A DNA stretch of 64,000 nt from Algoriphagus zhangzhouensis (GTDB lineage: Bacteria > Bacteroidota > Bacteroidia > Cytophagales > Cyclobacteriaceae): assembly GCF_900148515.1 (NCBI RefSeq), contig NZ_FRXN01000005.1, positions 1-64,000 of the forward strand. Direction: 5' to 3'. The notes beneath the pieces were generated by a model, which was not told the origin of the DNA, searched no databases, and saw only the letters and a program-made list of their open reading frames with translations. The position numbers and the translations under genes are program-made. This document shows positions 62,403 to 64,000 of this stretch, piece by piece. Position 1 is the stretch's first letter. Every line of letters begins with the position of its first letter.

Positions 62403-64000
62403 TTAACCCTTTGAATTTCTGTTCAATTCTGTGATAAATTGGGTCAAATCTTCATCTTTTTCAAGCTTCAGTTTTTGCTTGATCCGGTATTTAGCCATCC
62501 TGATACTTTTAGGGTCAATATTGAGTTTATTGGCTATTTCTTTGTTGGAAAGACCCATAAGGATGTAAGAGCAGTATTTTAGATCCAACCTAGTCAGATT
62601 ATTTTCGGATTTCTCCTGTAGTCTGGAAACGAATTCAGACTGGATTTCCTCAATTTCTGTCTTGATCTCGTCGTAGCCTTGGTCAATCTTGGTATTTTGA
62701 ACGATGAGTTTTTCAAGTTGAGAATAGAGAGGGTCCTTTTTCCCATGTGTTGCAAGCCGATCTTTTAGCATTTCGACCAATTTGTTTTTTTCTTCTACCT
62801 GTAGATTACCTGCTAGCAATTCTTTCTCCATCCTTCCAAATCTTTCCTGAAGAAGATCGCTTTCCGCCTGAATTCTTGCCCTTTCTTCTTCTTTATAATC
62901 TGCTCTTAGTTGGGCAGCATTTTTCTCGGTTTCTAAAATGACTTGTTTTTGGTGAGAAGATTTGAGTTTGAGTCTATATGATCTGAAAAAGAAGAAGATC
63001 ACCAAGGCGCCAAGGACCATAATGAGAATGTAGATCATATTAAGCGACCTGTTAAAAGCTGCTTCTTTTTCTGCAGCATCCAAAGCCAATGCGTTTTTCT
63101 CAGATTGGTATTTAGCCTCTAAACTTTGGATGCTTTTTACTTTTTCATTATCAAATATTTCACGGTAAAACCCTTGCTGTTTTTTGAAATAAGCCAGTGC
63201 TTTTTCTGGGTTATTTTCCTTTTCTGCCAATCCCGCTAAAGCATTGTAGATTCTGAAGTTTAGAATTGGACTTTTTTTTAGGCTTTTTTCAACTTCCAAT
63301 AGTGCAGTATTGAGCATTTTTTCAGCTTCAGAATAATTTCCCTGTGAAGAAGGGATTTCGCTCATTATGCCATAACCATTCACTATAACATCTGTATAGT
63401 TGATTTTTTTAGCAATTTGGATGGCATTTTCTGCATAAAAAATGACGCTGTCTTGGTGCTGGGGGGTAAAAAATTCCAAATATATATTTGACAAATTAAG
63501 TGAAGCAGCAGCTTGTGTACTACTTAATGAAGCCCTTTTCGATTGAGAATTTTTAAAAGCTACTTGAGTGAAATAGATGGCTGAATCGAGATATTTCTTT
63601 GTCTCTTTTTCTTTTCTATATCTGTTTAGATAGGAATTGCCCATTATTAAATTTGCATTGGAAATCGCATCCAGATCGTTGCTTTTTTGTGCTGCTTCTA
63701 AGCATAATTTGGTATAGTGAAATTGCATCTCAGGATCCCTCCATTGACTATAAATGGATGATAAATAATGATAGATGTTGCTTTCGGTATCAAATTCCTC
63801 CATACCATTCAGAAGTTGCAAAGCTTGAAGCATTTCGTCGTATGACTTTTCAATGTCATTTTCCATGAAATGAAGCCAGCCTGTTCTGAAAATAACCATA
63901 GCTTTGGTCTTTTTGTCGTTCGTTTGGGCGGCATACCAAGTGGCACTATCAACAGCTTGATATGCTAATGAAATACTGTCTATTCGATAATAGATATAGC
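62403..64000 (-). CDS. TPR-containing membrane-anchored LuxR-type regulator (partial, 5' end outside window)
   Basis: At least 498 residues are seen from a Met at 63899, but the frame stays open to the window edge at 64000, and the extra residues continue the TPR pattern. The true start is therefore outside. TPR repeats fill the first half. A membrane helix (MIYILIMVLGALVIFFFF) lies near 292-310 of the visible part, followed by a long charged coiled coil and a C-terminal LuxR-like helix-turn-helix (LSNKEIANKLNIDPKSIRMA). Such proteins are common bacteroidetal regulators; target genes are unknown. Confidence 0.88.
   Translation of the reverse strand, partial: YIYYRIDSISLAYQAVDSATWYAAQTNDKKTKAMVIFRTGWLHFMENDIEKSYDEMLQALQLLNGMEEFDTESNIYHYLSSIYSQWRDPEMQFHYTKLCLEAAQKSNDLDAISNANLIMGNSYLNRYRKEKETKKYLDSAIYFTQVAFKNSQSKRASLSSTQAAASLNLSNIYLEFFTPQHQDSVIFYAENAIQIAKKINYTDVIVNGYGIMSEIPSSQGNYSEAEKMLNTALLEVEKSLKKSPILNFRIYNALAGLAEKENNPEKALAYFKKQQGFYREIFDNEKVKSIQSLEAKYQSEKNALALDAAEKEAAFNRSLNMIYILIMVLGALVIFFFFRSYRLKLKSSHQKQVILETEKNAAQLRADYKEEERARIQAESDLLQERFGRMEKELLAGNLQVEEKNKLVEMLKDRLATHGKKDPLYSQLEKLIVQNTKIDQGYDEIKTEIEEIQSEFVSRLQEKSENNLTRLDLKYCSYILMGLSNKEIANKLNIDPKSIRMAKYRIKQKLKLEKDEDLTQFITELNRNSKG

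Noticed and set aside
1..64000. CRISPR array, prophage or insertion sequence
   Set aside because: No regularly spaced repeats, integrase, transposase or phage structural genes are present.

Overview
The window is a chromosomal piece of a Bacteroidota genome, most like Cytophagales/Cyclobacteriaceae (Algoriphagus-like). The evidence is a CcoN-CcoO fusion, an LpxC-FabZ fusion, PorX, a 7TMR-DISM histidine kinase, a BatA-type operon, DUF4296/DUF4924/DUF5128-type proteins, TAnnTTTG promoter boxes and an almost complete lack of Shine-Dalgarno signals. It is housekeeping-rich, moderately AT-rich and tightly packed. I see no insertion sequence, prophage or CRISPR array.

Layout. 1-600: end of an rRNA operon (23S 3' end, 5S, terminator) followed by what looks like a decayed copy of the 5S 3' end. 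789-9950: a stress-like ORF and a full cbb3 oxidase cluster (ccoI-S-NO-Q-P-G-H plus a SafE-type transporter). 9954-14204: hemN and a DUF58/BatA-type operon on the minus strand. 14312-17049: DUF4296 lipoprotein and mutS2. 17107-22747: lipid A operon (HD hydrolase, lpxD, lpxC-fabZ, lpxA, ABC ATPase). 22808-26002: porX, tsaE, ald. 26009-32829: a compact signalling/biosynthesis cluster with a divergent receiver protein, an E1-like/nitroreductase fusion, a LuxI/FeeM-like acyltransferase, a 7TMR-DISM kinase and a receiver-kinase. 32905-37142: ppa, AcpH-like protein, SF1 helicase, a 41-residue membrane protein, DUF4924. 37218-43193: RND efflux operon. 43559-46911: lepA, a four-helix-bundle gene flanked by inverted repeats, folD, tRNA-Leu(GAG). 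47054-53410: beta-propeller lipoprotein, DsrE-like protein, hybrid kinase, convergent NtrC-type regulator, and a small secreted protein behind a sigma54-like promoter. 53737-64000: purF, M42 peptidase, APP1 phosphatase and lipid kinase pair, DUF1080, valS and a TPR/HTH regulator that runs off the end.

How the parts fit. The cco cluster makes and matures a high-affinity terminal oxidase: copper by CcoI and perhaps the SafE-type protein, assembly by CcoG/CcoH/CcoS. FNR-type TGAY-N4-RTCA dyads lie before the stress-like ORF, before ccoI and before hemN, which suggests one low-oxygen regulon. The lipid A genes form one minus-strand transcription unit. The cluster most worth following is 26009-32829, where an adenylating/redox enzyme and a signal-synthase-like acyltransferase are translationally coupled to a membrane receptor kinase. 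This could be an undescribed small-molecule signalling circuit, but that reading is inference. A second lead is the sigma54-type promoter with an upstream dyad beside the NtrC-type regulator at 51586-53615.
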